This document shows, in pieces, positions 1-9,430 of a DNA stretch of 64,000 nucleotides. The notes beneath the pieces were generated by a model. It searched no databases. It was not told the DNA's origin and saw nothing but the letters and a program-made list of their open reading frames with translations. The DNA comes from JBCBJX01 sp038522735 (GTDB taxonomy: Bacteria; Pseudomonadota; Alphaproteobacteria; Caulobacterales; Parvularculaceae). Numbering within the stretch: the first letter of the stretch is position 1; each line of letters begins with the position of its first letter. The stretch spans positions 1 through 64,000 of the forward strand of contig JBCBJX010000005.1 in the NCBI GenBank assembly GCA_038522735.1, read 5' to 3'. The translations under genes were made by a program, and so were the position numbers.

Positions 1-717
1 GAACGCGCCGATGCGATGGCGGAGCTCTCCGACGTCGCGAAAGCCCACCAGAGCGCCGTAGCCCTCGCTGAACGCCGCCGCAAGGAACTCGCCGCGGCGA
101 GCCATGACATGAAGCAGCCGCTTCTCTCGCTGCAGCTCGCCCTGCGCGGCCGCGAGGACATCGACGCCGTCTCCCACGGTCTCAGCTATCTTGAGAGCGT
201 GCTCGCCAGTAGCCTCGACGCCACGCGGCCAGAAGAGCGGTTCGCGGAGGAACAAGCGCCGACACAGGAGGAGCGCAGGGCGTTTCCGATCCGCAAGGCG
301 CTCGAAAGCTGCGTTCTGATGTTTGCGGACGAAGCGGCGGCCAAGGGCGTCGCCTTGAGATCGGTCGATACGAGCGTCGCGACGTCGGCCGAACCGGTCG
401 TCCTGATGCGGATCCTCACCAACCTCGTCTCCAACGCCGTGAAGCACTGCGATCGCGGCCGCATCCTGATCGGGGTGCGGCGCCGGACCGATGCGGCGAG
501 CGTCTGGGTGGTCGATACCGGACCCGGCATGAGCGCGGCCCAGATCGCCGAGCTGACGCGGCCCTACACGAAGGGCGAAGGCTCGGAAGGTGAAGGCCTC
601 GGCCTCGCGGTCGTCGCCGAGCTCGCGCGATCTCTCGGCGGGCGTCTCTCGGTGAAGTCCGATGTCGGGCGGGGGACGCTGATGGCCGTCGACGGACTTC
701 CCCTCCCCGCGGAATGA
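1..717 (+). CDS. Sensor histidine kinase, C-terminal fragment
   Basis: The reading frame is open from base 1, so the gene starts outside the window and only its kinase core is seen. A HisKA-type dimerisation helix carries the phospho-acceptor in ASHDMKQPL (His codon at 103-105). A HATPase domain follows: N-box LTNLVSNAVKH, G1 box VVDTGPGM, and G2 box GEGLGLAVVAELARSLGG. The protein stops soon after the ATPase domain with no receiver domain. Family knowledge says such a core autophosphorylates on His and passes phosphate to a response regulator. The sensor part, and thus the signal, cannot be judged. The next gene is convergent, 16 bases away. Confidence 0.85.
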   Translation, partial: ERADAMAELSDVAKAHQSAVALAERRRKELAAASHDMKQPLLSLQLALRGREDIDAVSHGLSYLESVLASSLDATRPEERFAEEQAPTQEERRAFPIRKALESCVLMFADEAAAKGVALRSVDTSVATSAEPVVLMRILTNLVSNAVKHCDRGRILIGVRRRTDAASVWVVDTGPGMSAAQIAELTRPYTKGEGSEGEGLGLAVVAELARSLGGRLSVKSDVGRGTLMAVDGLPLPAE

Positions 718-733
718 GGACGCGGCGCGACGC

Positions 734-1858
734 CTACGGCAAGCGGCCCGTGGTGTAGAGACGGACTTTAATCCCGCCATGATCGACGACGGGTCCTGGG
801 TCGCTGAACGCAAGAGCCGTCGCCTTGGCGAGGGCCGGATCGCTCGTGACGATGCCGACCCGCCAGCCGGAGAAGCGTTCTCGGAGGACGCGGCCGAAGC
901 CGGCGTACAACCCGCGCAGCGCGCCGTTCGCCCCGATCCGGGCGCCGTAGGGCAGGTTGGCGATCACGAGGCCGGCGGGGCCCTCCGGCGGCTGAAGATC
1001 AGCGACGTCTCGCGCCTCGAAGGTCGCGGCTTGATCGACGCCCGCGCGGGCCGCGTTCGCGGCGCTCATCCGGACCGCGCCCGGATCGCGATCGAACCCG
1101 TAGAAGCGCGGCGTGGCCGCGCGAGGCCTGGGCGACGATCCCGACCGCAGCGCCCTCCAAATCTCCGCATCGAAGGTCGCAAGCTTTTCGAATGCGAACG
1201 CCCGCCCCCGGCCGGGGGCGAGACCAAGCGCGATCTCGGCCGCCTCGGCGACGAATGTTCCGGACCCGCACACCGGATCGACCACCGGTTCGTCGCCCGC
1301 ATAGCCGCAGGCGCGCAGGAACAGCGCCGCCAGCGTCTCGCGCATGGGCGCCTTCGCGACCTCCTGTTTGAACCCGCGCTTGTGCAGCGGCTCGCCGGAA
1401 AGATCGACGCTCAGGGTGCAGAGATCGTCGATGATACGCGCTGTGACGCGCACCTCCGCCGCATCATCGACCGGCGCGCCGAGGGTCTCTGCGACAGCCC
1501 GCCCGATCCGCTCCCGCGCGGCGCCCGAGTGATAGATCTTCGAGCGCCGGCAGGAGGCCTCGACCCGGACGGGAACGTCCGAACGCAGGGTCTCCGCCCA
1601 CGGAAAACTTCGCGCGCGCCTGTCGAGCTGGGCGAGATGCGCGGCGCGGAAGGATCCCATCCGCCAGAGGACGCGCACGGCGCCGCGAAGCTCCAGGTTC
1701 GCGCGCCACGCCTCGCGCCAGTCGCCCGCGACCGCGACGCCGCCCTTCATCGCTCGCGCGTCGATGAAGCCTCGCTCGCGCGCTTCGGCGAGCAGCAGCG
1801 GCTCGAGCCCCGGCGGGGCGGCGAGAAAGATCGGGCGGGAGACGGCGGGCGGCGGCAT
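734..1858 (-). CDS. THUMP-domain class I SAM-dependent RNA methyltransferase (RlmL/RlmK-like)
   Basis: 374 residues from ATG at 1858. The N-terminal part (about 1-150) resembles the THUMP-containing half of 23S rRNA guanine methyltransferases. The C-terminal half is a Rossmann methyltransferase: motif I VVDPVCGSGTFVAEAAEIAL, the acidic loop GFDRDPGAV, and a catalytic NPPY-like VIANLPYG. Proteins with this layout (RlmL/YcbY N-terminal half, TrmN-like enzymes) methylate N2 of guanine in rRNA or tRNA, so a cytoplasmic RNA-modifying role is well supported but the exact target is not. It is transcribed towards the kinase fragment and divergently from the glycosyltransferase, which starts 82 bases away. 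The high-GC opposite strand is also open, which I treat as a shadow. Confidence 0.85.
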   Translation of the reverse strand: MPPPAVSRPIFLAAPPGLEPLLLAEARERGFIDARAMKGGVAVAGDWREAWRANLELRGAVRVLWRMGSFRAAHLAQLDRRARSFPWAETLRSDVPVRVEASCRRSKIYHSGAARERIGRAVAETLGAPVDDAAEVRVTARIIDDLCTLSVDLSGEPLHKRGFKQEVAKAPMRETLAALFLRACGYAGDEPVVDPVCGSGTFVAEAAEIALGLAPGRGRAFAFEKLATFDAEIWRALRSGSSPRPRAATPRFYGFDRDPGAVRMSAANAARAGVDQAATFEARDVADLQPPEGPAGLVIANLPYGARIGANGALRGLYAGFGRVLRERFSGWRVGIVTSDPALAKATALAFSDPGPVVDHGGIKVRLYTTGRLP

Positions 1859-1940
1859 CCGCCCTCTCTAGGCGAAGCGCGCGGGTTTGCCAGCCGCGCG
1901 CGATGCAGGTAACCGCGCGGGACGCAATTTCGGGCGCGCC

Positions 1941-4796
1941 ATGCACATCGTCGCCTTCGCCGGGCGCGGGCTTTTATTCCGGATCGACGGGCCGTGGCGG
2001 GACGAACCTGTCAAGGCGCGCTTCATGGGGCGCGATCTGCCGGTCGCTTCGGTAACGCCGCCTGGCGACAGGACCTTCGGCGGGGTCGGCGCGATCGCCT
2101 TCGACTGGCCGGCGGCGGGCGAAGGCCGGTTCGATCTCTGGTTCGGCCGCACGCAGCGGACGGCGCGCCTCGCGATCGGAACTCTTTCAGGTTCGATCGA
2201 CCAGGTCGGCGCCGGCCGCGTCACCGGCTGGCTCGCCCGGCTGGGCGGACGCCCCGAACCGCCGACCGCCGAACTCCTGATGGACAGCGCGCCGATCGGC
2301 GTAGTCCTCCCGAGCCGTCCGCGCCCGGATATCGAGGCGGTTTCGGCGCGCGGCGGGCATGACGGCTTCCAGTTTCCGCTGCCGCCCGAGGCCTTCGACG
2401 GCGCCGAGCACCGATTTCAGCTGTTCGTCGACGGAGAGCCTCTCGGCGCCGAAGCGACGTGGCGGCTCGATTACGGACTGCGGCTCGACGAGGGCGACGC
2501 GCTTTGCGGCGTCTGCGTCGATCCGCATGCGCCGGACCGCGCCCTCGACCTTGCGCTCGTCGCGAACGGCGCGGTTCTGCAGACGGCGAAGACGAACCCG
2601 ACCTTTGAAAATGGTCGGCCGCCCGGCGCGTTCCGGTTCCGCGCGCCGCGTCCAGACGGCGCGTTCCACATCGCGCCCGCGGCTGCGCCTGATCGGCCGC
2701 TCCCGCTCCTCGAGCCGAGGCCGGCGACCACCGGCGATCGCGCTGCGACGGCGCGCCCGGCCTTGTTCGAGACGCCGCCGTCGCCGTCGCCGCCGATATC
2801 GTCGCCTCAGGCGCCGCGCACGCTGATCGTCGTTCCGGTCTACGCCGGCCGCGAGCCCGTCGCCCGCTGCCTCGACAGCGTCGTCGCCGCGCTGGACGAC
2901 CGGTCGGACCTCGTCGTCGTCAACGACTGTTCGCCGGATCCCGAAATCTGGACAGATCTGCGGCGGCGCGCGGCGGCTGAGCCGCGGATGCGGCTGATCG
3001 AGAACTCGATCAATCTCGGCTTCATCCGCACCGTGAACAGCGCGTTCGGAGCGGCGGAAGGGCGAGACGTCGCCATCGTCAACGCCGACGCCGTCGTTCC
3101 GCGAGGCTGGCTCGAGCGGATGCGGCGGCGCGCCTACGCTGCGCCGAATATCGCATCGGTCACCGCCATGTCGAACAATGCGACGATCCTAGGTTATCCG
3201 CATACGGTCGTTGAGAACGAGACGCCTTCCTCGAAGGCCGCCGCGGATCTCGACAGCCTGTTTGCGAACGAGTGTGCGGACCTCTCCGTCGATCTGCCGA
3301 CCGGCGTCGGGTTCTGCATGGTGCTTCGCGCCGACGCGCTCGCCGCCGTCGGCGCCTTCGACGAGGCCTTCGACCGCGGCTACGGCGAGGAGGTCGACTG
3401 GTGTCGGCGCGCCGCGGCTGGCGGCTGGCGCCATGTCGCGGCGAGCGACGTCTTCGTCAGTCACCTCGGTTCGGTTTCCTTCGGCCGCGCCGTGCGCACG
3501 CAGCTCATGGAGCGCAATCACGCGATCGTCCTGAAGCGTCACCCGGACTATGACCGCTCCGTACGCGATTTTCTGGAACGCGATCCCCTACGCCGGGCGC
3601 GCAACCGCGTCGATCGCGCCAGGCTGACGGCGGACCCGCGCCCGCTCGTTCTCCACCTCACCAACCCCCATGGCGGCGGCACACGGAAGTTCATTGCAGA
3701 CCTTGCAAAGGCGGCGGCGACGAGCGGCGCACGGTCTCTTATCCTCCGCCCTCGCACGGAGAAAGAATGCGAGACGTCGTCGCCCGAGGCGCCGTACGTC
3801 CTCGAGGATGCCGCGGGCGGCCTTGCTTCGATCCTGACGATCGACGGGGCGATAGCCCTGCTCTCGGATCTCACCGCGCGTCAGTCATTTTCGACCCATT
3901 TCCATTCCAGCGTCGGCTGGCGGCTCGAGGACCTGAAATCCGTGCTCGATGCGCTCAGCGGCGCCGAGCACGCCTTCGCGGCGACCCTGCACGACTACGC
4001 CGCGTTCTGCCCCCGCATCCGCATGGTGCGCGCGGAAGGCGCCTTCTGCGGCGGACCGCAGCCGGCCGCATGCGAAACCTGCCTCGCAACCGACGGACCG
4101 GACGACGATATCGCCGCCGAAGCGACGGGCCGGGGCCTTGCAGGCTGGATTGGGGCGCATGCGGGGATTCTGGAGCGCGCAGACGTCGTCAAAGCGCCGA
4201 GCGAGGCGACCGCCGCTTTTCACCGGATCCAGTTCCCGGAACTCAAGATCACCGTCGCGCCGCATGAGGACGATGCACGCCCGCCTTCCATCAGGCCCGT
4301 TCCAGCGGACAAGCGGCCCCTTTCCGTCAGCGTGCTCGGCGCCCTCGGCGCGGCGAAGGGCTATCATCTCGTCAAGGCCGCGGCGGCGGCGATCGCACGG
4401 GACGATCTCCCGATCCGCCTCTCGGTCATCGGGCTGACGGAGGACGACGACGCCCTGATGCGCGCCTTGCCGGGGATCGCCATCACGGGCCCCTACGCGC
4501 CCGGCGACGTTCCGCTCCTCCTCGACGCGTTCGAGACGGACATCGTCCTCATTCCGAGCATCTGGCCGGAAACCTGGTCCTACACCCTCTCAGAAGCCTG
4601 GGCCGCCGGCCGCCCCGTCGCCGTCCTCGACATCGGCGCCCCGGCGGAGCGGGTACGGGCGCAGGGCGGCGGGATCGTTCTGGCAGCGGACGTTTCCGGC
4701 TTCGGCCTCGTCCGGACGCTGCTCGCGCATGTCGACGCCGGCGATCTTGAAGCGCCGCCATCCTTCGAGACGCCGCTGCGCGGCTCCTCAGGATGA
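1941..4796 (+). CDS. Large two-domain glycosyltransferase (GT2 + GT4)
   Basis: 951 residues from ATG at 1941; an in-frame TTG at 1887 is open but less likely. Three parts are visible. Residues about 1-280 are a beta-rich region of unknown role. Residues about 290-560 are a GT2 catalytic domain: TLIVVPVYAGREP, the nucleotide-sugar VVVNDCSPD loop, the DXD-like IVNADAVVP, and GYGEEVDWCRRAA. Residues about 580-940 are a GT4-like fold with the glycine-rich LTNPHGGGTRKF start and the donor-site stretch IPSIWPETWSYTLSEAWAAGRP. Such fusions usually extend lipopolysaccharide O-chain or exopolysaccharide, adding two sugars. No membrane segment is evident. The last dozen codons lie in a REP-like repeat. 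The ABC exporter at 9415-11012 would be a natural partner, by inference. Confidence 0.87.
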   Translation: MHIVAFAGRGLLFRIDGPWRDEPVKARFMGRDLPVASVTPPGDRTFGGVGAIAFDWPAAGEGRFDLWFGRTQRTARLAIGTLSGSIDQVGAGRVTGWLARLGGRPEPPTAELLMDSAPIGVVLPSRPRPDIEAVSARGGHDGFQFPLPPEAFDGAEHRFQLFVDGEPLGAEATWRLDYGLRLDEGDALCGVCVDPHAPDRALDLALVANGAVLQTAKTNPTFENGRPPGAFRFRAPRPDGAFHIAPAAAPDRPLPLLEPRPATTGDRAATARPALFETPPSPSPPISSPQAPRTLIVVPVYAGREPVARCLDSVVAALDDRSDLVVVNDCSPDPEIWTDLRRRAAAEPRMRLIENSINLGFIRTVNSAFGAAEGRDVAIVNADAVVPRGWLERMRRRAYAAPNIASVTAMSNNATILGYPHTVVENETPSSKAAADLDSLFANECADLSVDLPTGVGFCMVLRADALAAVGAFDEAFDRGYGEEVDWCRRAAAGGWRHVAASDVFVSHLGSVSFGRAVRTQLMERNHAIVLKRHPDYDRSVRDFLERDPLRRARNRVDRARLTADPRPLVLHLTNPHGGGTRKFIADLAKAAATSGARSLILRPRTEKECETSSPEAPYVLEDAAGGLASILTIDGAIALLSDLTARQSFSTHFHSSVGWRLEDLKSVLDALSGAEHAFAATLHDYAAFCPRIRMVRAEGAFCGGPQPAACETCLATDGPDDDIAAEATGRGLAGWIGAHAGILERADVVKAPSEATAAFHRIQFPELKITVAPHEDDARPPSIRPVPADKRPLSVSVLGALGAAKGYHLVKAAAAAIARDDLPIRLSVIGLTEDDDALMRALPGIAITGPYAPGDVPLLLDAFETDIVLIPSIWPETWSYTLSEAWAAGRPVAVLDIGAPAERVRAQGGGIVLAADVSGFGLVRTLLAHVDAGDLEAPPSFETPLRGSSG

Positions 4797-4877
4797 GCCC
4801 AAGCGAGTATCGCAACGGGCGGGATGCTCATCATGAGGGACTTCTTCGCGGCGGCGACGAAGTCGTCTCGAAGGATG
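4759..4877. repeat. Inverted pair of REP-like intergenic repeats
   Basis: Two imperfect copies of one unit face each other. The first (4759-4797) begins CATCCTTCGAGAC and ends CTCCTCAGGATGAG. The second (4827-4877) begins CTCATCATGAGG and ends GTCTCGAAGGATG. The outer 13 bases are perfectly complementary. The first copy overlaps the end of the glycosyltransferase and supplies its last codons and stop. The sequence resembles, from memory, an abundant alphaproteobacterial intergenic repeat. The pair sits between convergent genes and could fold in mRNA from either side. Confidence 0.7.
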
Positions 4878-4895
4878 GCCGCAGGAGCCGGCGCG

Positions 4896-6506
4896 TTACG
4901 CCGCCCGCACCATATCGGCGGCCTTCTCTGCGATCATGATCGTCGGGGCGTTGGTGTTGCCGCCGGTCACGAACGGCATGACCGAAGCGTCGACGACGCG
5001 CAGGCCCGTGACGCCGCGCACGCGCAGCTGCGGGTCGACCACCGCCATATCGTCGTTGGAGGCGCCCATCTTCGCAGTGCCGACGGGGTGGTAGATGGTC
5101 TCGGAATTCGAGCGGATATAAGCGATCCAGTCCTCGTCCGTCTCCGGACGCTCCGCCGGGCCGTAAATGTCGCCGCGATACTCGTCGAAGGCCTTCGCTT
5201 CAAGGAAAGTGAGGGCGTGCCTGCCGGCGGCGATCATCACGTCCCAGTCTTCTTCCGCGGTCATATAGCGGGGATCGATCAGCGGGTGATCGGCCGGATC
5301 TGTCGACCGTAGACGGATGGTCCCGACGGACTTCGGATAGAGATTGCAGGCGTGGAGGGAAAAGCCGTATTCCTTCACCGTCTCCCGCCCGTGGTCGATC
5401 AGCATGAACGGCACGTAGTGGAGGTGGATGTCCGGCGTCTTCAGCCCGTCGCGGGAACGGACGAAGCCCGTCGCCTCCGCCGCGTTCGAAGTGAGCGGGC
5501 CCTGGCGCTTCATCAAGAACTGCATGATGTCGAGGGCGTCCTGCGGCAGCCGGTCGAGCCGGTTTGCGATGGTGACGCGCTTTTTATCCTTGAACTGAAC
5601 GAGGACGTCGAGATGGTCCTGCAGGTTCTCGCCGACGCCCGGAACGTCCGCGACGAGGGAAATCCCGTGCTCCTTCAGATGCGCCGCCGGACCGACGCCC
5701 GAGAGCATCAATAGCTGCGGTGAGTTGATGGCGCCGCCGCAGAGGAAAATTTCCTTAGCCGCGACGAACTCCCGCCGCTCCCCCTTCACTTTCGCCTCGA
5801 CGCCGGCGGCGCGGGTTCCGTCGAAGACCGCCCGTTCCGCGAAGGCTTCGGTGACGACGGTCAAATTCGACCGGGCACGGACCTCTTCGGTCAAGTAGGC
5901 GACGGCCGTCGAGCAGCGGGCGCCGTTTTTCTGGGTGACGTGGGAGTAGGCGACGCCGTCGCGCATGGCGCCGTTCATATCGTCCTGAACCGGGTGGCCG
6001 AGCTCGCGCCCCGCCTCGATGAAGGCGTGGGTCGTCGGATTGATATGACGCAGCCGCTCCACCGAGACCGGGCCGCCGACGCCGTGCCACTGGTCCTCGC
6101 CTCCGAAGTAATTTTCAAATTTCTTGAAGTACGGAAGAACCGACGCCCAGCCCCAGCCGTCCGCGCCCTGATCCTGCCAGCCGTCGAAATCTTCGAGCGC
6201 GCCGCGGATATAGCACATGGCGTTGATGGCGCTGGAACCGCCGAGCCCCTTGCCGCGCGGCCAGTACATCACCCGGTCGTTGAGCTCTTTTTGCGGTTCG
6301 GTGTCGTATTTCCAGTTGAACTTGTCCTGCTCGCCCGCCTTGCCGAGCATCAACGGGGCCGTCACCCGCAGGTCCTTGTTCGCCGTCCCCGCCTCAAGGA
6401 GGCAGACCGTGGCTCCCGCGTCTTCCGAGAGCCGCGCCGCGAGGGTCGCGCCGGCGGAGCCCGCCCCGACGACGATGTAGTCAAAGGCCGCGGATGGAGC
6501 GTTCAT
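4896..6506 (-). CDS. GMC-family FAD-dependent oxidoreductase (choline/alcohol dehydrogenase-like)
   Basis: 536 residues, the usual length for BetA-type GMC enzymes. The N-terminal FAD-binding fold is clear: YIVVGAGSAGATLAARLSED, then the acidic LLEAG. The GMC signature region RGKGLGGSSAINAMCYIRG follows at about residue 80. The C-terminus has the catalytic His segment YHPVGTAKMG and the conserved GGNTNAPTIMIAEKAAD, where Asn/His work on the alcohol. Family members oxidise alcohols such as choline, polyethylene glycol or aliphatic alcohols; the substrate cannot be told. It is divergent from an acyl-CoA ligase, so an alcohol-to-acid-to-CoA route is a reasonable inference. A GGAGG ribosome site precedes the ATG. 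Confidence 0.9.
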   Translation of the reverse strand: MNAPSAAFDYIVVGAGSAGATLAARLSEDAGATVCLLEAGTANKDLRVTAPLMLGKAGEQDKFNWKYDTEPQKELNDRVMYWPRGKGLGGSSAINAMCYIRGALEDFDGWQDQGADGWGWASVLPYFKKFENYFGGEDQWHGVGGPVSVERLRHINPTTHAFIEAGRELGHPVQDDMNGAMRDGVAYSHVTQKNGARCSTAVAYLTEEVRARSNLTVVTEAFAERAVFDGTRAAGVEAKVKGERREFVAAKEIFLCGGAINSPQLLMLSGVGPAAHLKEHGISLVADVPGVGENLQDHLDVLVQFKDKKRVTIANRLDRLPQDALDIMQFLMKRQGPLTSNAAEATGFVRSRDGLKTPDIHLHYVPFMLIDHGRETVKEYGFSLHACNLYPKSVGTIRLRSTDPADHPLIDPRYMTAEEDWDVMIAAGRHALTFLEAKAFDEYRGDIYGPAERPETDEDWIAYIRSNSETIYHPVGTAKMGASNDDMAVVDPQLRVRGVTGLRVVDASVMPFVTGGNTNAPTIMIAEKAADMVRAA

Positions 6507-6572
6507 GGCGATTTCCTCCCTGAAGGGCCGATTTTTCGATCTGTCGAGGCTGCGACGGCCCTGTTTTTTGTG

Positions 6573-6601
6573 ATTAAATTGTTTCCGCGCGCGCCGCGCA
6601 A
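6573..6601 (-). promoter_or_regulatory. Possible sigma-70 promoter for the GMC oxidoreductase
   Basis: Read on the minus strand, TTGCGC and TTTAAT stand 17 bases apart in the 161-base divergent gap, about 70 bases ahead of the GMC start. The AT-rich patch is unusual in this GC-rich window. No operator was recognised. Position and spacing are the only support. Confidence 0.3.
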
Positions 6602-6667
6602 CGATCGCCGGCGCCTTCGACTGTCAATCGACGCGCCGAGGATGAACGGCGTGCGGGAGGAAACGAG

Positions 6668-8236
6668 ATGGACGGCACGACCTTCGCGGGCGGGGTGATG
6701 ACCCGCCTTGAGACCATGGACGACGTGATCACCCAGAACGTCGCGATCCGCCCCGATGCGGTGGCGCTCATCGCCGACGGGCGGGAGTTCACCTACGGCG
6801 CCATGCACGAGAACGCCGACCGGGCCGCCCGCGCCCTCGTCGCGGCCGGCGTGAAACCGGGGGACCGGATCGGCTATCTCGCGCGGTCCCTGCCGGAGTT
6901 CTGGGATCTCCTCTTCGGCGCGACGCGCATCGGCGCCGTCCTCGCGCCGATCAATTACCGCCTCGCGCCGCCGGAGGTCGCCGCGGTGGCGGCGGATGCG
7001 GGGGCGAGCCTCCTCTTTGCGGAGAGCATGTTCGACGAAGCGGCGAAGGCCGCCGATGGCGTCCGGATCATCCATTTCGACAAGCCCGACTACGCAGCGT
7101 TCCTGAAGGCCGGCGACGAAGCGACCGTCGATCATCGTCCGCAGGCGGCCGATGAAGTCATCCAGCTTTATACCAGCGGAACGACCGGCGTGCCGAAAGG
7201 CGTCGTCCTCCGCCACGACTGCTTCGCAGGGCTCCTGCAGCTCGGCGACGGCGGCTTTGACGATTTTCAGTGGACGCCGGGGGAGCTTTCCCTCACCTGC
7301 GTGCCGCTCTTTCATATCGCTGGCGTCGGCTGGTCGATGATCTCGTGGTTCCGCGGCCAGAAGCTGGTGATGCACGCAGGCTTCGAGCCCGAACAGGTGC
7401 TCTCCGACATCGAGACGATGAAGATCGCCCGCGGCATGTTCGTGCCGGCGATGCTCCTCTTCCTGGGGCTGACGGAAAAAGCGAAGACGGCGGATCTTTC
7501 CAGCGTCCAGCATATCCACTACGGCGCCTCGCCGATATCGCCGGACCTGTTGCGCGGCGCAATGCAGCTCTTCGGGAACGCCGATTTCGGCCAGCACTAC
7601 GGCATGACCGAACTGACGGGCTCGATCACCTATCTGACGGCGGACGACCATAAGGACCCGGACTCCCCGCGGCTGAAATCCGCCGGACGGCCGCTGCCCC
7701 ATTGCGAGATCATCGTGGCGGACCCGGATGGAAAAGAGCTTCCCCCGGGCGAGGTCGGCGAAGTGCGCGTACGGTCCGGCGCGATGATGTCCGGCTACTG
7801 GCGGCGCAAGGACGCGACCGACGAGGCGATCCGGGGCGGCTGGTACTGCTCGGGAGACGCGGCGTACACGGACGAGGACGGCTACATCTTCATCGTCGAT
7901 CGCATCAAGGACATGATCGTCACCGGCGGCGAGAACGTTTACCCGGCCGAGGTCGAAAAAGCCCTCGCCGGCATGGAGGGGATCGCCGACGTCGCCGTGA
8001 TCGGCGTCCCGCACGACACCTGGGGCGAGTCCGTCAAGGCGATCGTCGTGACGGCGCCGGGCGCGCAGCTCGACGAGGCCGCCGTCCTCGCCTTCGCGAA
8101 GACCCAGGTCGCCGGCTTCAAGGTCCCGCGGTCGGTCGATTTCATCGACGCCCTGCCGCGCAACGCCTCCGGCAAGATCCTCCGCCGCGATCTCAGGAAG
8201 CCGTACTGGGAGGGGCGGGAGCGCGCGGTTGGCTGA
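6668..8236 (+). CDS. AMP-forming acyl-CoA synthetase / ligase
   Basis: 522 residues, typical for fatty-acyl or aryl-CoA ligases of the ANL superfamily. The P-loop-like motif YTSGTTGVPKGV lies at about residue 165, YGMTELTG (A5 motif) near 310, the adenylate-binding YCSGDAAYTDEDGYIFIVDR near 395, and the catalytic-lysine segment PRNASGKILRRDLR near the C-terminus. The reaction is carboxylate + ATP to acyl-AMP, then thioester with CoA. Substrate range is not visible. The start is ATG at 6668 after GGAGGAAACG. It diverges from the GMC oxidoreductase; if the two are co-regulated, the oxidised alcohol product could be its substrate. Confidence 0.92.
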   Translation: MDGTTFAGGVMTRLETMDDVITQNVAIRPDAVALIADGREFTYGAMHENADRAARALVAAGVKPGDRIGYLARSLPEFWDLLFGATRIGAVLAPINYRLAPPEVAAVAADAGASLLFAESMFDEAAKAADGVRIIHFDKPDYAAFLKAGDEATVDHRPQAADEVIQLYTSGTTGVPKGVVLRHDCFAGLLQLGDGGFDDFQWTPGELSLTCVPLFHIAGVGWSMISWFRGQKLVMHAGFEPEQVLSDIETMKIARGMFVPAMLLFLGLTEKAKTADLSSVQHIHYGASPISPDLLRGAMQLFGNADFGQHYGMTELTGSITYLTADDHKDPDSPRLKSAGRPLPHCEIIVADPDGKELPPGEVGEVRVRSGAMMSGYWRRKDATDEAIRGGWYCSGDAAYTDEDGYIFIVDRIKDMIVTGGENVYPAEVEKALAGMEGIADVAVIGVPHDTWGESVKAIVVTAPGAQLDEAAVLAFAKTQVAGFKVPRSVDFIDALPRNASGKILRRDLRKPYWEGRERAVG

Positions 8237-8299
8237 AGGCTCCCCCTGACGCGCGACGTTTGCTAGGGCCTCGCTGCGAAGCGGGAGGGCCGACGCGCC

Positions 8300-9430
8300 G
8301 TGCAGCGACTGACAGCGTTCGCCGACTGGGCGCGGGAGGCGGCCCTGCCGTTCTGGCGCGCTCGGGCCATGGACGAGACCGGCGCGTTCCTCGAGGCCCT
8401 GACGCCGGACGGCGCCGCGGCGCTCGGGGAGGTCCGCCGGGTGCGGGTGAGCTTCCGCCAGCTCTACGTCTTCGCCCACGCCCACACGCTCGGGGCCCTC
8501 GACGCGACGGACTTTCTCCAACGCGGCCTCGAACGGCTCGAGGACCTCGCCTGGGCGAAATCCGGCGCGCCCGGCTGGGCGCACCGGCTGGAGCCGGATC
8601 TGTCGATCCGGGACGGCTCGCGAGACGCCTACGACCACGCCTTCGCCGCCATGGCGCTCTCATGGGTGATGCAGGCCGCGCCTGATCGGCAGGCGGAGCG
8701 ACTTCTGCAGGAGACGCTGGCGCTGCTCGACGGCCCGTTCCGTCACCCGGCCGGAGGCGTCCGCGAGAACCTCGACACGCCGGCGGCCCTCCGCCGTCAG
8801 AACCCGCACATGCATCTCCTTGAGATGTATCTGACGCTTTATGAGCACACGGAGGACCGACGGTTTCTCGACGCCGGCGACGGGATCATCGCCCTCTTCC
8901 ACGAGCATTTTCATGAGGACGGTCGCCTCGTCGAATGGTTCGCGGACGACTGGTCCGCAGCGCCGCAGACGGAGCGCGACAAGCTCGAACCCGGGCACCA
9001 TGTGGAATGGGTCTGGCTCCTGCGCTGGCGCGAGCGCCTCGGCGGTCCGCCGGTCGGCGATATCTGCGCGCGGCTGATGGAGACGGCAAAACGCGGCCGC
9101 AGGCCGGGCGAAATCGCTCTCTGCGACGAGATGCAGCCCGACGGAACGCCGACGCGGCCGACCAAGCGCCTCTGGGTGCAGACGGAACTTCTGAAAGCTG
9201 AGATCATGCAGGCCCGCGCGGGCGTTCCGGGCGCCGCTGGAGCTGCGGACGCCGTGGCCGGCGCGATCCTCGACTTCTATCTTGACCCTGCGATCCGCGG
9301 CGGCTGGGCCGACCGGATCGACGCGGACATGCGGCCGGACGCGCCGCTCATTCCTGCGAGCACGTTCTACCACCTCTTCCACGCCGCGATGACGGCGCGC
9401 GATTTCGTACGCGATCAGCCTACGTCGTAA
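8300..9430 (+). CDS. AGE-family (N-acylglucosamine 2-epimerase-like) sugar isomerase
   Basis: 376 residues starting at GTG 8300. The alpha/alpha-barrel family pattern is present: FRQLYVFAHAH, the central PHMHLLEMYLTLYE, the LEPGHHVEWVWLLRW segment with active-site histidines, and a late FYHLFHA. Family members interconvert N-acetylglucosamine/N-acetylmannosamine, mannose/fructose or related sugars through an ene-diol; YihS-like and mannose-6-phosphate isomerase-like groups share these motifs. The substrate is undetermined. It follows the CoA ligase by 63 bases on the same strand and overlaps the convergent ABC ATPase gene by 16 bases. The proximity to a polysaccharide exporter suggests a sugar-supply role, as inference. 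Confidence 0.85.
   Translation: MQRLTAFADWAREAALPFWRARAMDETGAFLEALTPDGAAALGEVRRVRVSFRQLYVFAHAHTLGALDATDFLQRGLERLEDLAWAKSGAPGWAHRLEPDLSIRDGSRDAYDHAFAAMALSWVMQAAPDRQAERLLQETLALLDGPFRHPAGGVRENLDTPAALRRQNPHMHLLEMYLTLYEHTEDRRFLDAGDGIIALFHEHFHEDGRLVEWFADDWSAAPQTERDKLEPGHHVEWVWLLRWRERLGGPPVGDICARLMETAKRGRRPGEIALCDEMQPDGTPTRPTKRLWVQTELLKAEIMQARAGVPGAAGAADAVAGAILDFYLDPAIRGGWADRIDADMRPDAPLIPASTFYHLFHAAMTARDFVRDQPTS

Noticed and set aside
1887..1941. TTG start adding 18 residues to the glycosyltransferase
   Set aside because: The ATG at 1941 gives a natural start and the extra residues look like translated leader.
6503..8638. 711-codon open frame on the minus strand antisense to the acyl-CoA ligase
   Set aside because: Arg/Gly/Ala-rich product with no domain; the plus strand has a complete AMP-binding enzyme. 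In GC-rich DNA stop codons are rare in antisense frames.
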